Made by a program: the position numbers and the translations under genes. Positions 16,635 to 25,456 of a DNA stretch of 44,130 nucleotides are shown piece by piece. This DNA is from an uncultured Clostridia bacterium (GTDB taxonomy: Bacteria > Bacillota > Clostridia > Christensenellales > CAG-917). Under the pieces are notes generated by a model. That model saw nothing but the letters and a program-made list of their open reading frames with translations, was not told where the DNA came from and made no database searches. Position 1 is the first letter of the stretch, and each line of letters begins with the position of its first letter. The stretch spans positions 1-44,130 of the forward strand of contig CALVNH010000009.1 in NCBI GenBank assembly GCA_944349635.1, read 5' to 3'.

Positions 16635-17237
16635 CTATTCCGTTCCTTTTACAGAATACAGAACCGAGTCCAACCTTTCAAGGATATCCTCTTTCCCCGT
16701 CTTCTTAAGTGCTGACACCGTGTAGACGTTCTGTACTCCTATCCCGATTGCCGAGGCAATATCCGCCCTTCGCTTGCCCTGCTGCATTCTGGACAGCTTA
16801 TCGCACTTGGTGGCAATTACGGTGAAAGGAATGTTGTAGTGATAAAGAAAATTCAACAGCATCTTGTCGTCGGCAGTGGGTTCGTGCCGCACGTCGAGAA
16901 GCACAAAGACGTTCTTCAGATTTTTGCTGGTTGTAAGATAGCCTTCAATCATGGCGCCCCAACCGGCCTTTTCCGATTTGGACACCTTTGCAAATCCGTA
17001 TCCCGGAAGGTCCACAAAGACACACTCCCCTCCGTTTATACCGAAATAATTGAGCAAGCGCGTTCTGCCGGGGTCTGCGGAAGTTCTTGCCAGTTTACCG
17101 TTCCCCGTGAGAAAATTGATGAATGACGACTTGCCGACGTTCGATTTTCCCGCAAAGGCGATTTCGGGCACGCCGTAATCGGGAATCTTTGTCGGGTCGG
17201 CAACGGAGATGAGAAATTTTGCATTTTTTATGACCAT
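16635..17237 (-). CDS. engB: Ribosome biogenesis GTP-binding protein EngB/YsxC
   Basis: EngB is a small essential GTPase involved in late assembly of the large ribosomal subunit. The 200-residue product has G1 GKSNVGKSS, the switch region SADPGRTR, G3 DLPGYG and G4 TKCDK in order, and matches the usual length. The ATG at 17237 was chosen because MVIKNAKFLIS aligns with normal EngB N-termini. The frame is open for another 38 codons upstream but that part is not family-like. There is no clear Shine-Dalgarno. In many Firmicutes engB follows lon; here lon is missing and clpX is next upstream, separated by a terminator. Confidence 0.93.
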   Translation of the reverse strand: MVIKNAKFLISVADPTKIPDYGVPEIAFAGKSNVGKSSFINFLTGNGKLARTSADPGRTRLLNYFGINGGECVFVDLPGYGFAKVSKSEKAGWGAMIEGYLTTSKNLKNVFVLLDVRHEPTADDKMLLNFLYHYNIPFTVIATKCDKLSRMQQGKRRADIASAIGIGVQNVYTVSALKKTGKEDILERLDSVLYSVKGTE

Positions 17238-17367
17238 ACTGTTTGCCGTCGTGCCGCAAGCAGGTTTTGCAAGCGCACGTCTTTTCGTTCCGTTTCTTCG
17301 GGAGTTTTCCGAATCGGACACAGAACGGACAGATTGCCGCAAAAGGCACAACTTCCTCGCAATGCCG

Positions 17368-17396
17368 ATTTTACATTAAATCCGTCACGAATGCAA
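17368..17396 (-). promoter_or_regulatory. Promoter for engB
   Basis: On the minus strand TTGCAT (17391-17396), a 17-base spacer and TAAAAT (17368-17373) form a good sigma-A promoter. Transcription would start near 17361, leaving a leader of about 120 bases before engB. The rest of 17397-17662 holds nothing I recognise. Confidence 0.6.
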
Positions 17397-17662
17397 CCGA
17401 AGCGACCGAAATACACGCGAACATCGGATAATGTCGGCATTGTTTTGCAATTTTGAATTACACGCCCGTACGTCGTTGTATAACCATATCAAAGCTCCGT
17501 TGTCGCACTTGTATCCGTCGTCGTTTCAACAATCGGCACTCGCAAAATTTTTCCGCCTGCAAAAACACCTAATTTTACGCGCCCGCGACAGACATTGTTC
17601 GTGCCTGTGCCGAAAAACACAGCCGCACACGCGGCGCAACCCGACATATTTGCATTCATACG

Positions 17663-17690
17663 AAAAACCCCGTCTGCTTTCGGACGGGGT
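17663..17690 (-). terminator. Terminator after clpX
   Basis: On the minus strand ACCCCGTC/GACGGGGT (17683-17690 with 17667-17674) has an 8-base loop and is followed by a T-run. It lies about 65 bases after the clpX stop and closes the tig-clpP-clpX operon. Confidence 0.85.
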
Positions 17691-17753
17691 CTGTGTCTGA
17701 ATTTTCTTTTCAACGTCGGCAGACAACTGGGAGCCGATGTGCCGAAACGGCGC

Positions 17754-19007
17754 TCAGGCCGTGTATGCGTCGCTTGCGCTTTGAGGTCTGCGAATGACGG
17801 TAGGCCGCGCCTTTTCCGTGACGCATTCCTTGGTGACTACGACTTCCGAAATGGTTTTGTCTGAAGGCAATTCGTACATCAGGTCAAGCAATATATCTTC
17901 GAGAATGGACCTGAGGCCTCTTGCGCCTGTGTTGAGTTTGATGGCTTTTTCTGCCACGGCACGAAGAGCGTCGGGCTCGAAGCGCAGTTCCGCGCCGTCT
18001 ATTTCGAACTGAACCTTGTATTGCTTCACAAGCGCATTCTTGGGTTCGGACAGAATTTTAACGAGAGCTTCCTCGTCCAAAGCGTTCAACCCCACGACGA
18101 TGGGCACACGTCCCACAAATTCGGGTATCAGACCGTATTTGATGAGGTCTGCGGGTTGCAGTTCGGCAATCAGTTCGTCGTATTTGTAATTCTTCGTGCC
18201 TTTCACCGCGGCACCGAAACCCAGCTTGGAGCTGTCCTTGCGCTGGTCCACGATTTTATCGAGGTCAACGAAAGCACCGCCGCACAGGAACAGGATATTG
18301 GTTGTGTCGATTTGATAACATTCCTGATTCGGGTGTTTTCTGCCGCCTTGCGGAGGAACGCTTGCCATCGTACCTTCAATGATTTTCAGCAAAGCCTGCT
18401 GCACGCCTTCGCCGCTGACGTCGCGAGTTATTGAGACGTTTTCGCTCTTTCTAGCAATCTTGTCGATTTCGTCGATGTAAATTATGCCGACCTGTGCTTT
18501 CTGAATGTCTCCGTCTGCCGCCTGAATGAGTTTGAGCAGAATATTCTCGACGTCTTCGCCGACGTAACCGGCTTCGGTGAGCGTGGTAGCGTCCGCAACG
18601 GCGAAAGGAACGTTGAGAATCTGCGCGAGAGTTTTCGCAAGCAAAGTCTTTCCCGACCCGGTGGGACCGAGCAAAAGCACGTTGCTTTTTTCGAGCACAA
18701 CTCCGTCTTTTTCGCGCGAAGACCTGTTGATGCGTTTATAATGATTGTAAACCGCAACGCTCAACACTTTTTTCGCGCTGTCCTGACCGATGATGTATTC
18801 GTCGAGTTTCTCTTTGATTTGCTGCGGAGTGTAAAGCGAAACGCCCGCCGCACCCGAATCGTCCTTTTCCTTTGCAAGCAGATGGGCACACTGTTCGATG
18901 CACTCGTTGCAAATGGTCATACGGTTGGGACCGACGATTATCTTTTCGACCTCGCTGTCGCTTTTACCGCAGAAACTGCAATGAAGTTCCTTCTGAAAAC
19001 CTTCCAT
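17754..19007 (-). CDS. clpX: ATP-dependent Clp protease ATPase subunit ClpX
   Basis: ClpX is a hexameric AAA+ unfoldase that feeds substrates to ClpP. The 417-residue product has the N-terminal C4 zinc-binding domain (CSFCGKSD and CNECIEQC, about 11-41). Walker A GPTGSGKT, the pore loop GYVGED, Walker B IIYIDEID and a C-terminal AAA small domain follow. It starts 22 bases after the clpP stop with GAGGT as ribosome site. The order tig-clpP-clpX is conserved in Firmicutes. Confidence 0.98.
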   Translation of the reverse strand: MEGFQKELHCSFCGKSDSEVEKIIVGPNRMTICNECIEQCAHLLAKEKDDSGAAGVSLYTPQQIKEKLDEYIIGQDSAKKVLSVAVYNHYKRINRSSREKDGVVLEKSNVLLLGPTGSGKTLLAKTLAQILNVPFAVADATTLTEAGYVGEDVENILLKLIQAADGDIQKAQVGIIYIDEIDKIARKSENVSITRDVSGEGVQQALLKIIEGTMASVPPQGGRKHPNQECYQIDTTNILFLCGGAFVDLDKIVDQRKDSSKLGFGAAVKGTKNYKYDELIAELQPADLIKYGLIPEFVGRVPIVVGLNALDEEALVKILSEPKNALVKQYKVQFEIDGAELRFEPDALRAVAEKAIKLNTGARGLRSILEDILLDLMYELPSDKTISEVVVTKECVTEKARPTVIRRPQSASDAYTA

Positions 19008-19029
19008 ATTACCTCTTTGACGCCGCGAC

Positions 19030-19623
19030 TTATTTTCTGGAATAGAAAATCTTGTCGACGATGCCGTATTTTTCCGCCTCTTCCGCCGTCATATAGTAGT
19101 CACGGTCGGTGTCGAACTCGATTTTTGCGAGGTCCTGACCGGTGTTCGCGGCGAGAATTTCGTTCAGGCGTTTCTTGGTTTGAAGAATCTGTTCCGCCTG
19201 AATGGCGATATCGCTGGCTTGCCCCTGGGCGCCGCCCAAAGGCTGATGAATCATGACTTTTGAATTGGGCAACGCATAGCGTTTGCCTTTGGTTCCCGAC
19301 GACAGCAGGAATGCGCCCATACTTGCAGCCATACCCATGCAAATAGTGGACACGTCGCACTTGATGTAGTTCATCGTGTCGAATATTGCGAAACCTGCGG
19401 AAACAGAGCCGCCGGGGCTGTTGATGTAAAGACTGATGTCTTTGGAAGAATCCTTGCCTTCGAGATAAATGAGCTGTGCGACCACGAGGTCTGCCACAAC
19501 GTCGTTGATTTCTCCCGTGAGGAAAATGATTCTGTCTTCCAGCAGTCTGGAATAGATGTCGTAAGAGCGCTCGCCGCGTCCCGTTTGTTCGACTACGATA
19601 GGAACGAGTTGGTCCTTAATCAT
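19030..19623 (-). CDS. clpP: ATP-dependent Clp protease proteolytic subunit ClpP
   Basis: ClpP is the serine peptidase that forms the double-heptamer chamber used with ClpX. The 197-residue product has the nucleophile Ser in [10 protein letters not shown] (about 98) and the catalytic His in VMIHQPLGG (about 123), with the Asp later in the chain. Length and motifs are normal. AAGGAG precedes the ATG. It lies 36 bases after tig. Confidence 0.98.
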   Translation of the reverse strand: MIKDQLVPIVVEQTGRGERSYDIYSRLLEDRIIFLTGEINDVVADLVVAQLIYLEGKDSSKDISLYINSPGGSVSAGFAIFDTMNYIKCDVSTICMGMAASMGAFLLSSGTKGKRYALPNSKVMIHQPLGGAQGQASDIAIQAEQILQTKKRLNEILAANTGQDLAKIEFDTDRDYYMTAEEAEKYGIVDKIFYSRK

Positions 19624-19659
19624 ATTTTCTCCTTTGCCGTAAAGCGGCGGGTTGACGAC

Positions 19660-21078
19660 TCAGTTTTCGGAGGATTCGTCCGTTTTCTTTGCTGCGGTCT
19701 TTTTTGCGGCGGGCTTCTTGGCGGGAGCCGCTTTCTCATCGGCGGGGGCTTCGGAAGCGTCGCTTGCGGCTTTCTTGGCGGAAGCTTTCTTCGCGGTGCC
19801 TGCGTTTTCGGCTTTGAGCAAGCTCATGAGTTTATCGGAAAGCACCTGATTTGCGAGATATTCGAAATGTTCCTTGCCGAGACCTTTTTTGAAAGTTTCG
19901 ACGTCCTGACCCGAACGTGCCGCCATGTCGGCAATCTTCTCGTCGAGTTCCTTGTCCTCGAATTTGAGCTCTTCCGCCTTGACGACGGCTTCCATGACCA
20001 GTCTGACCTTGACGCTCTTCGCCGCCTGCTCCTTGTATTCGTCGAGAAGCTGCTCCTTGGTGATGTTGACGTATTTCAGATAATCGTCGAGTTTGATTCC
20101 CTGATAGCTCAGACGGTATTCGAACTCGTTGACCATGTCTTCGGCCTCCTGCATAATCATGGCTTCGGGAACTTCCACTTCCGCATTGTCCACGACAGCC
20201 TGCACGAGAGCGTCTTCGAACTCTCTGTCGGCACGGTCCTCGGCGTCCTTCATAAGTTTATTTTTGACGTCGGCTTTGTATTCGGCAAGCGTGTCGAATT
20301 CGGAAATTTCCTTGACGAATTCGTCGTCGAGAGCGGGAAGTTCCTTTTTCTTGACGGCATTCACGGTGCATTCGAAAACGGCTTCTTTTCCTTTGAGTTC
20401 GTCGGCGTGATAATCTTCGGGGAAAGTGACTTTGACGTCCTTCTTTTCGCCCGCTTTGACGCCCACGAGTTGCTCTTCGAATCCGGGAATGAAGCTGCCG
20501 GAGCCGAGTTCGAGGTCGTAGGATTCTGCGCTGCCGCCGTCGAACTTCACGCCGTCCACGGAGCCCGCGAAATCTATATTGACTATGTCGCCGTTCTGCG
20601 ACGCGTCGTCCTTTTCGACGATTCTCGCCTGTTTTTCGCGCGCTTCCTCAACTGCCGCATCAACTTGTTTCGCGGTGACTTTTTCCACCTTCTTTTCAAT
20701 GGAAAGACCCTTGTATTTGCCCAGTTTCACATCAGGCTTGACGGTAACGATTAAAGTGAATGTCGCGCCGCCGTCCTCTTTGAAATCGAAAGACGTAAGT
20801 TCGGGCTGTGCCACCACGTCGACGTCCTTTTCCTTTCCGAGAGCTTCGGAATAGGCTTCGGGAATTACGATGTCCATTGCATCCTCGAAAAATACCTCTT
20901 TGCCGTAAATTCCCTCGATAACTTTCTTGGGAACGTGACCCTTGCGGAATCCCGCGATGGCATACTTGTGCTTGGTTTTGGCGTACGCCTCGTCCACGGC
21001 TTTGCCGAATGTCTCTGCGTCGACGTCAAACACGAATTTGACCTGACTTTTTTCCAACTTTTCAACTGTGTAACTCAT
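19660..21078 (-). CDS. tig: Trigger factor with Lys/Ala-rich C-terminal tail
   Basis: Trigger factor is the ribosome-bound chaperone and prolyl isomerase. The 472-residue product has the ribosome-binding signature GFRKGHVPKKVIE (about 44-56). A FKBP-type domain follows, with NGDIVNIDFAG and GSGSFIPGFEEQL, then the helical chaperone domain. After about residue 425 comes a low-complexity tail of Lys, Ala, Pro and Ser (KKAAS, AAPAKKP, KKTAAKK) that looks like a histone H1-like extension. Such tails are variable in this family. GGAGGA precedes the ATG. It heads the tig-clpP-clpX operon. Confidence 0.96.
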   Translation of the reverse strand: MSYTVEKLEKSQVKFVFDVDAETFGKAVDEAYAKTKHKYAIAGFRKGHVPKKVIEGIYGKEVFFEDAMDIVIPEAYSEALGKEKDVDVVAQPELTSFDFKEDGGATFTLIVTVKPDVKLGKYKGLSIEKKVEKVTAKQVDAAVEEAREKQARIVEKDDASQNGDIVNIDFAGSVDGVKFDGGSAESYDLELGSGSFIPGFEEQLVGVKAGEKKDVKVTFPEDYHADELKGKEAVFECTVNAVKKKELPALDDEFVKEISEFDTLAEYKADVKNKLMKDAEDRADREFEDALVQAVVDNAEVEVPEAMIMQEAEDMVNEFEYRLSYQGIKLDDYLKYVNITKEQLLDEYKEQAAKSVKVRLVMEAVVKAEELKFEDKELDEKIADMAARSGQDVETFKKGLGKEHFEYLANQVLSDKLMSLLKAENAGTAKKASAKKAASDASEAPADEKAAPAKKPAAKKTAAKKTDESSEN

Positions 21079-21099
21079 TTGTCCTCCGATTATGTGTCG

Positions 21100-21114
21100 A
21101 ATACATAATGTATT
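21100..21114. repeat. Palindrome in the tig upstream region
   Basis: AATACAT and ATGTATT (21100-21106 and 21108-21114) form a 7-bp inverted repeat around one base, 22 bases upstream of the tig start. It lies in the AT-rich promoter region shared with the divergent rqcH gene. It could be an operator or chance. Confidence 0.3.
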
Positions 21115-21211
21115 ATTTCATAAGTAAAAGGAATTGTAACACATACCCGCGCGAAAATCAATCAAAAATTCAAAACGGAACTTTTCCGCCGCGTAAACGC
21201 GAAAATTCCCG

Positions 21212-21239
21212 TTGCCTTGCGCGGCTTTCAGTGTATAAT
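21212..21239 (+). promoter_or_regulatory. Promoter for rqcH, predicted leaderless start
   Basis: TTGCCT (21212-21217), a 16-base spacer and TATAAT (21234-21239) form a sigma-A promoter. The TATAAT ends seven bases before the ATG at 21247, so the mRNA should begin at the start codon. No Shine-Dalgarno is present. Confidence 0.6.
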
Positions 21240-21246
21240 TGTGAAT

Positions 21247-22938
21247 ATGGGAAGCGATTTTCTTGCGTTGAGCGCTCTCGCGGCGGAGCTTGACTCCGCT
21301 TTGAAAGGCGCGCGTATAGACAAAATAGTACAGCCCGAGGCCGACGAAGTACGGTTTTTTCTGCGTGCCCCTGGACGAAACGTATGTCTTGTCGCTTCCT
21401 GCAATGCGGGAGCCCCCAGGCTTCACCTCACCGAAAGCAAAAAAGCGAATCCCGTCACCGCGCCGAACTTCTGTATGTTGCTGAGAAAACATCTCTCAAA
21501 CGGCGCAGTCGAAGACGTGTCAATGTACAACGACGACAGAATAATCCGCATCAAGTTTGCCGCAAGAACGGAAATGCGCGACAATGCGGAGTTTTATCTT
21601 TTCGTGGAAATAATGAACCGCTATTCCAACATCGTTTTCACGGACGCGGACCTGACAATTCTCGACGCGGTAAAACACCTCTCCGTGGACAGCGGCGGAC
21701 ACGTCGTTCTGCGCGGCGTGCGCTATCTGCCTCCCGAACAGCCCAAACCCAACTTTACCAAAGGAATGAAAGCCGCGCTGGCGTCTTTTTCGGGCGGAGA
21801 CCTTCACAGACACATTCTGGATAACGTGTCCGGACTTTCGGGAATCACGGTTTCGGAAATTCTGTTGCGTGCGGGAGCTGACAGCGCGTCGTCCCGCCTC
21901 TCCGACAAAGAGATTTCCGATATACTGAGCCTGGTCGACGATTTGCGCGACGTCACACGCTCCGCTCTTTATGCTCCCTGCGTGATTGCGGGAAAAGACG
22001 TCTATCCCTTCCCGTACCGCACTCTGAAAGGCGAAGTCACCTCATATCCCGACATTTCGTCGGCGTATGACGCGTTTTACGGTGCTTGCGACGCGGAAAT
22101 AAGATTGAAAGCCCGTCTTAAAAGCGTGAACGCGGCAATCAAGCGTCTGCGTACGAGAACGGAAAAAAACGTGGCAATCGACAGACAACGTCTTGCCGAA
22201 TGCGAGGAAATGGACAAGTGGCGCCTTTACGGAGAACTCATTGTTGCAAACATTTACCGCATAAAAAAAGGCGACGCCGCGGTGACCTGCCACGACTACT
22301 ACTCCGACAGGGAAATCACCGTTGAGTTGGACGAAAGACTGACCCCTTCGGGAAATTCCGCGGCTTATTACGCAAAATACAACAAGCTGAAACGCACTCG
22401 CGATTTCACGCTGAAAAAACTCGACGACGACCTCGCTCTGCTCGATTACGTCGCGTCAATGGAAGCCGAAACAGCAAGGCTCGGACCTGCCGACTCCTCC
22501 GCGGCAATCGAAGAAGAACTGGCACGCCTGGGCGCCGTAAAACGCAAAGCACAAAAGAACAAAATACGCAAGGAAAAAGCCGAACCGCCCGAGGAATATC
22601 TCGTGGACGGATTCACAGTGCTTGCGGGAAAGAACAACTTGCAGAACGAGGAACTCACCTTCCGCGTCGCGCGCTCTTGCGACATCTGGTTGCACGCCAA
22701 AAACAGGCACGGCGCACATGTAATCGTAATCACGGAAGGAAAAACTCCCCCCGACGACATTCTGAAAATCGCGGGAGAAATCGCGGCGGCAGACGCGGGT
22801 GCCGCGGTGGAAGTGGACTACACGGAGCGCAGAAACGTCAAACGGCACCCTAACGGACACCCGGGACAAGTGATTTACGTCAACTTCAAAACAATGGTTT
22901 CCGTGCCGAATTCTCACAAAGAGCTGAAAGTAAAATAG
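21247..22938 (+). CDS. rqcH: Rqc2/NFACT family ribosome quality-control protein RqcH
   Basis: RqcH binds stalled 50S-peptidyl-tRNA complexes and directs C-terminal alanine tailing of the nascent chain. The 563-residue product has the NFACT-N domain (about 1-180, starting SDFLALSALAAEL) and a helix-hairpin-helix and coiled-coil middle. The NFACT-R domain has ELTFRVARSCDIWLHAKNRHGAH near 470. Length is normal. The ATG at 21247 matches family N-termini; an in-frame GTG two codons earlier is possible. There is no ribosome site, and a TATAAT sits directly upstream. It may alternatively be labelled fibronectin-binding protein (FbpA) in older annotation. Confidence 0.93.
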   Translation: MGSDFLALSALAAELDSALKGARIDKIVQPEADEVRFFLRAPGRNVCLVASCNAGAPRLHLTESKKANPVTAPNFCMLLRKHLSNGAVEDVSMYNDDRIIRIKFAARTEMRDNAEFYLFVEIMNRYSNIVFTDADLTILDAVKHLSVDSGGHVVLRGVRYLPPEQPKPNFTKGMKAALASFSGGDLHRHILDNVSGLSGITVSEILLRAGADSASSRLSDKEISDILSLVDDLRDVTRSALYAPCVIAGKDVYPFPYRTLKGEVTSYPDISSAYDAFYGACDAEIRLKARLKSVNAAIKRLRTRTEKNVAIDRQRLAECEEMDKWRLYGELIVANIYRIKKGDAAVTCHDYYSDREITVELDERLTPSGNSAAYYAKYNKLKRTRDFTLKKLDDDLALLDYVASMEAETARLGPADSSAAIEEELARLGAVKRKAQKNKIRKEKAEPPEEYLVDGFTVLAGKNNLQNEELTFRVARSCDIWLHAKNRHGAHVIVITEGKTPPDDILKIAGEIAAADAGAAVEVDYTERRNVKRHPNGHPGQVIYVNFKTMVSVPNSHKELKVK

Positions 22939-22972
22939 CCTAAGACTGTTTCAACCGCAACGGCAATCTGCG

Positions 22973-23000
22973 AATCCGACTCTAACGGGGTCGGATTTTT
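22973..23000 (+). terminator. Terminator after rqcH
   Basis: AATCCGAC/GTCGGATT (22973-22980 with 22990-22997) has a 9-base loop and is followed by T's. It lies 35 bases after the rqcH stop on the plus strand. Confidence 0.85.
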
Positions 23001-23046
23001 ACGTCTGCGTCACGTCGCACACTTCTTCTGCTTCGCGCGCTTACAC

Positions 23047-23073
23047 AAAAAAACGACTGACCGCTGTCAGCCG
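23047..23073 (-). terminator. Terminator after the rluD-like gene
   Basis: On the minus strand CGGCTGAC/GTCAGTCG (one G-T pair) has a 4-base loop and is followed by seven T. The mismatch would be an A-C clash on the other strand, so the element is directional. It lies about 70 bases after the pseudouridine synthase stop. Confidence 0.75.
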
Positions 23074-23142
23074 ATTGCGAACTTTCACGACGGTTTGCGG
23101 GAAATTCGCCTGAACCCGAATCGCGCCCAACGCACGACTCTG

Positions 23143-24045
23143 TCAAGACGTCTTTCCGCGGAGCTTTTCGAGTATCTTTGCGAAATAGTCCGGCAAATCG
23201 CACTCGAACACCATTCTTTCTCCCGTGGTCGGACTTGTGAGTTCCAGCCGTTTTGCGTGAAGAAGCTGTCCGTTCTTATAAAGCGTCTGCGACCCGCCGT
23301 ATACGGCGTCACCCACAACGGGGTGATGCAGATACGCGCAATGCACTCTTATCTGATGAGTGCGCCCCGTTTCCAGTTCGCACCTGACAAGTGTGTACGC
23401 ACCGAATCTTTCCAGCACTTTGAAGCGGGTCACGGCCCTTCTGCCGTTCTCGTCGACCGCCATTTTTTTTCTGTCCTTGCGGCTTCTTGCAATGGGTGCG
23501 TCCACAGTGCCTTCATCCTCTTTGAAGTTGCCGTCTGTCAGCGCGTAATAGATTCTGCGCGCCGTCTTTTTTTCTATTTGCGAAGCAAGATTTTTATGCG
23601 CTTCGTCCGTCTTTGCCACGACAATGAGCCCCGACGTGTCCTTGTCCAGACGGTGAACTATGCCGGGACGTATCACTCCGTTGATGGAGCTCAGATTTTT
23701 CAGATTGAACAGCAAGGCGTTCACCAGGGTATCGTTGGCACGGTAACTTCCCGCCTGATGCACCACCATGCCCTGCGGCTTGTTGATGACGGCGAAATTG
23801 TCGTCTTCGAACACAATGTCGAGAGGTATGTCAGAGGCTACGGCTTCCAGCGGTTCGGGCTGCGGAATTTCAAAATCCACCACGTCCCCGCGTTTCAAAT
23901 CGAAGCCGCTTTTCGTTCTTCTCTCCCCGTTGACGAAAGCACCGTGGCTTTCCACGGTATTTTTGACAGCCGAACGCGTCAGCGAGGTTTCACGCGCAAG
24001 AAAGACGTCCAGCCTGATGTTATCGTCATTCACGGTATATTGCAT
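23143..24045 (-). CDS. RluD-family 23S rRNA pseudouridine synthase
   Basis: This enzyme converts specific uridines of 23S rRNA to pseudouridine. The 300-residue product has an N-terminal S4 RNA-binding domain (about 10-65). The catalytic domain follows, with INKPQGMVVHQ, the catalytic Asp in GIVHRLDKDTSGL (about 138) and GRTHQIRVH. This is the architecture of the RluA/C/D group; the exact position modified cannot be read. It follows lspA by about 60 bases, the usual lspA-rluD pairing. No clear Shine-Dalgarno is visible. Confidence 0.92.
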   Translation of the reverse strand: MQYTVNDDNIRLDVFLARETSLTRSAVKNTVESHGAFVNGERRTKSGFDLKRGDVVDFEIPQPEPLEAVASDIPLDIVFEDDNFAVINKPQGMVVHQAGSYRANDTLVNALLFNLKNLSSINGVIRPGIVHRLDKDTSGLIVVAKTDEAHKNLASQIEKKTARRIYYALTDGNFKEDEGTVDAPIARSRKDRKKMAVDENGRRAVTRFKVLERFGAYTLVRCELETGRTHQIRVHCAYLHHPVVGDAVYGGSQTLYKNGQLLHAKRLELTSPTTGERMVFECDLPDYFAKILEKLRGKTS

Positions 24046-24104
24046 ATTCGTTGAAAAGGCATTTTAACCTGTACTTTTGGCAGATTAAACTGTTTTTTGT
24101 TGCA

Positions 24105-24998
24105 TTATTCGGTTTGAGAAGGATTGTCCTCCGCGTCACCGTCGTCGCCTGAATGCGGTAGGTCTTCGGGAATCTGCGTCACGGAAAACGCCGCACCGTT
24201 CTCTTTCCTTTTTCCGTCGGCAGACGCGTCCGCGCCGTCCGCTGTCGCACTCCTTTCCCCGTCTGCGGCGTCTTCGGCAGAACTCCCGCGAGAAGTCGTG
24301 GAAGAGGTTCCCTCTTCGTTGGCGTTATCCGTCGCGGAACCAGAATTGTCGGCAACCGCGGCATCGGAGATTTCGGCAGAGTTTCCGTCCGCCTGTTCGG
24401 GCTTCCACTCGTTTTTGGAAGTCGTGAACAACATTATCAGCAATCCTATTATGAGAACGACGGCGCCCACCGTTATGCACGCGTCCGCCACGTTGAAGAT
24501 GGCAAAATCCACAAACGTGAACTGAAAGAAGTCGCGCACGTAACCGAAAGCAATTCTGTCCACCAGATTGCCGATTCCGCCTGCGGCTATCAGTATGAGC
24601 GGAATTCTGATGTACGCCTTGTCCTTTCTGACAACCAGCAGATATCCCATTATCAGCACTATGACGATTGCCGTAATCACGGTGAGCATAATCGTGCCGT
24701 TTTTGAAAAGTCCGAATCCCATACCCGTATTTTCGGAATATGTGAGGTCGATGAACCCTTCAATCAGCGTATAATGACCGCCCTGCTCCCGCACAAAGGA
24801 AAAAAGATAGTCCTTCAAGGTGAGGTCCAGGGTGATTATGAAAGCGAAAAGAAAGGCTTCCAGAAAAAACTTCAAAAGCACACTTACGTGCGCTTTATCC
24901 CATTTGAAGTCTTTGAAAAAAGTTTTTACGCTTCCGCACCAGCGTTTGACGTATTCTTTGAAAGGGACCTTTGTCTGTCCGTTGTTCTGTTCCTGCAT
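24105..24998 (-). CDS. lspA: Lipoprotein signal peptidase LspA with long acidic C-terminal tail
   Basis: LspA is the membrane aspartyl protease that removes signal peptides from prolipoproteins. The 297-residue product has four hydrophobic segments, NTGMGFGLF (about 90-98) and the catalytic Asp residues in GNLVDR (about D147) and FNVADA (about D172). Typical LspA is 150-170 residues. Here about 40 extra residues precede the first helix, and about 95 low-complexity residues rich in Ala, Ser, Asp and Glu follow the last. The ATG at 24998 has AAAGGA upstream; a slightly longer frame to 25028 is possible. It lies between sepF and the rluD-like gene. Confidence 0.92.
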   Translation of the reverse strand: MQEQNNGQTKVPFKEYVKRWCGSVKTFFKDFKWDKAHVSVLLKFFLEAFLFAFIITLDLTLKDYLFSFVREQGGHYTLIEGFIDLTYSENTGMGFGLFKNGTIMLTVITAIVIVLIMGYLLVVRKDKAYIRIPLILIAAGGIGNLVDRIAFGYVRDFFQFTFVDFAIFNVADACITVGAVVLIIGLLIMLFTTSKNEWKPEQADGNSAEISDAAVADNSGSATDNANEEGTSSTTSRGSSAEDAADGERSATADGADASADGKRKENGAAFSVTQIPEDLPHSGDDGDAEDNPSQTE

Positions 24999-25043
24999 TT
25001 TTTCCTTTTGACGGCGCGCGAAAGACACGCGCGCGTCGCGCTT

Positions 25044-25454
25044 TTATTTCCTGCCGAGATGAGGAGGAACGGTTATCGTCACACCGCTCGGCGCAAAGAG
25101 AAAGATGTTCTTCGTAATCTGCTGAATGGAGCCGTTCAAAGCGTATATGGCACCGCTCATAAAATCCAGAATGCGATAGACGGAGGTCTGGTTGATTTCG
25201 GAAAAATCGACTATTACCTGTTCGCGCATTTTGAGGTGGTCTATGAGCAACTGAACGTCCTCGTAAGTGGAAGGCGAATAAATCACCGTACCGCCTGCGG
25301 AATGCTGTTGCATGGGTGCACGAGGAGCGGAATCCTGTCCGCCGCCGAAAAGGCGCGTGAATCTTCCGCCTCTGGAAGCCTCGGAAGCATATCTTCCGTC
25401 ACCCGAGGGATTGCCCCTCATGGGAGCTCCTGCAAAAAAATCTCTTTCGTTCAT
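25044..25454 (-). CDS. sepF: Cell division protein SepF
   Basis: SepF binds the FtsZ tail and the membrane and shapes the septum in Gram-positive bacteria. The 136-residue product has a Gly/Arg/Ser-rich linker with GGRFTRLFGG, then the SepF core from about residue 55. The core carries YEDVQLLIDHLKMREQVIVD and RILDFMSGAIYALNG (DFMSGA is the dimer helix region) and ends in LFAPSGVTI. The N-terminus, MNERDFFAG, is less amphipathic than the usual membrane anchor. GAGAGGT precedes the ATG. It starts two bases after yggS, a standard pairing. Confidence 0.93.
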   Translation of the reverse strand: MNERDFFAGAPMRGNPSGDGRYASEASRGGRFTRLFGGGQDSAPRAPMQQHSAGGTVIYSPSTYEDVQLLIDHLKMREQVIVDFSEINQTSVYRILDFMSGAIYALNGSIQQITKNIFLFAPSGVTITVPPHLGRK

Positions 25455-25456
25455 AT

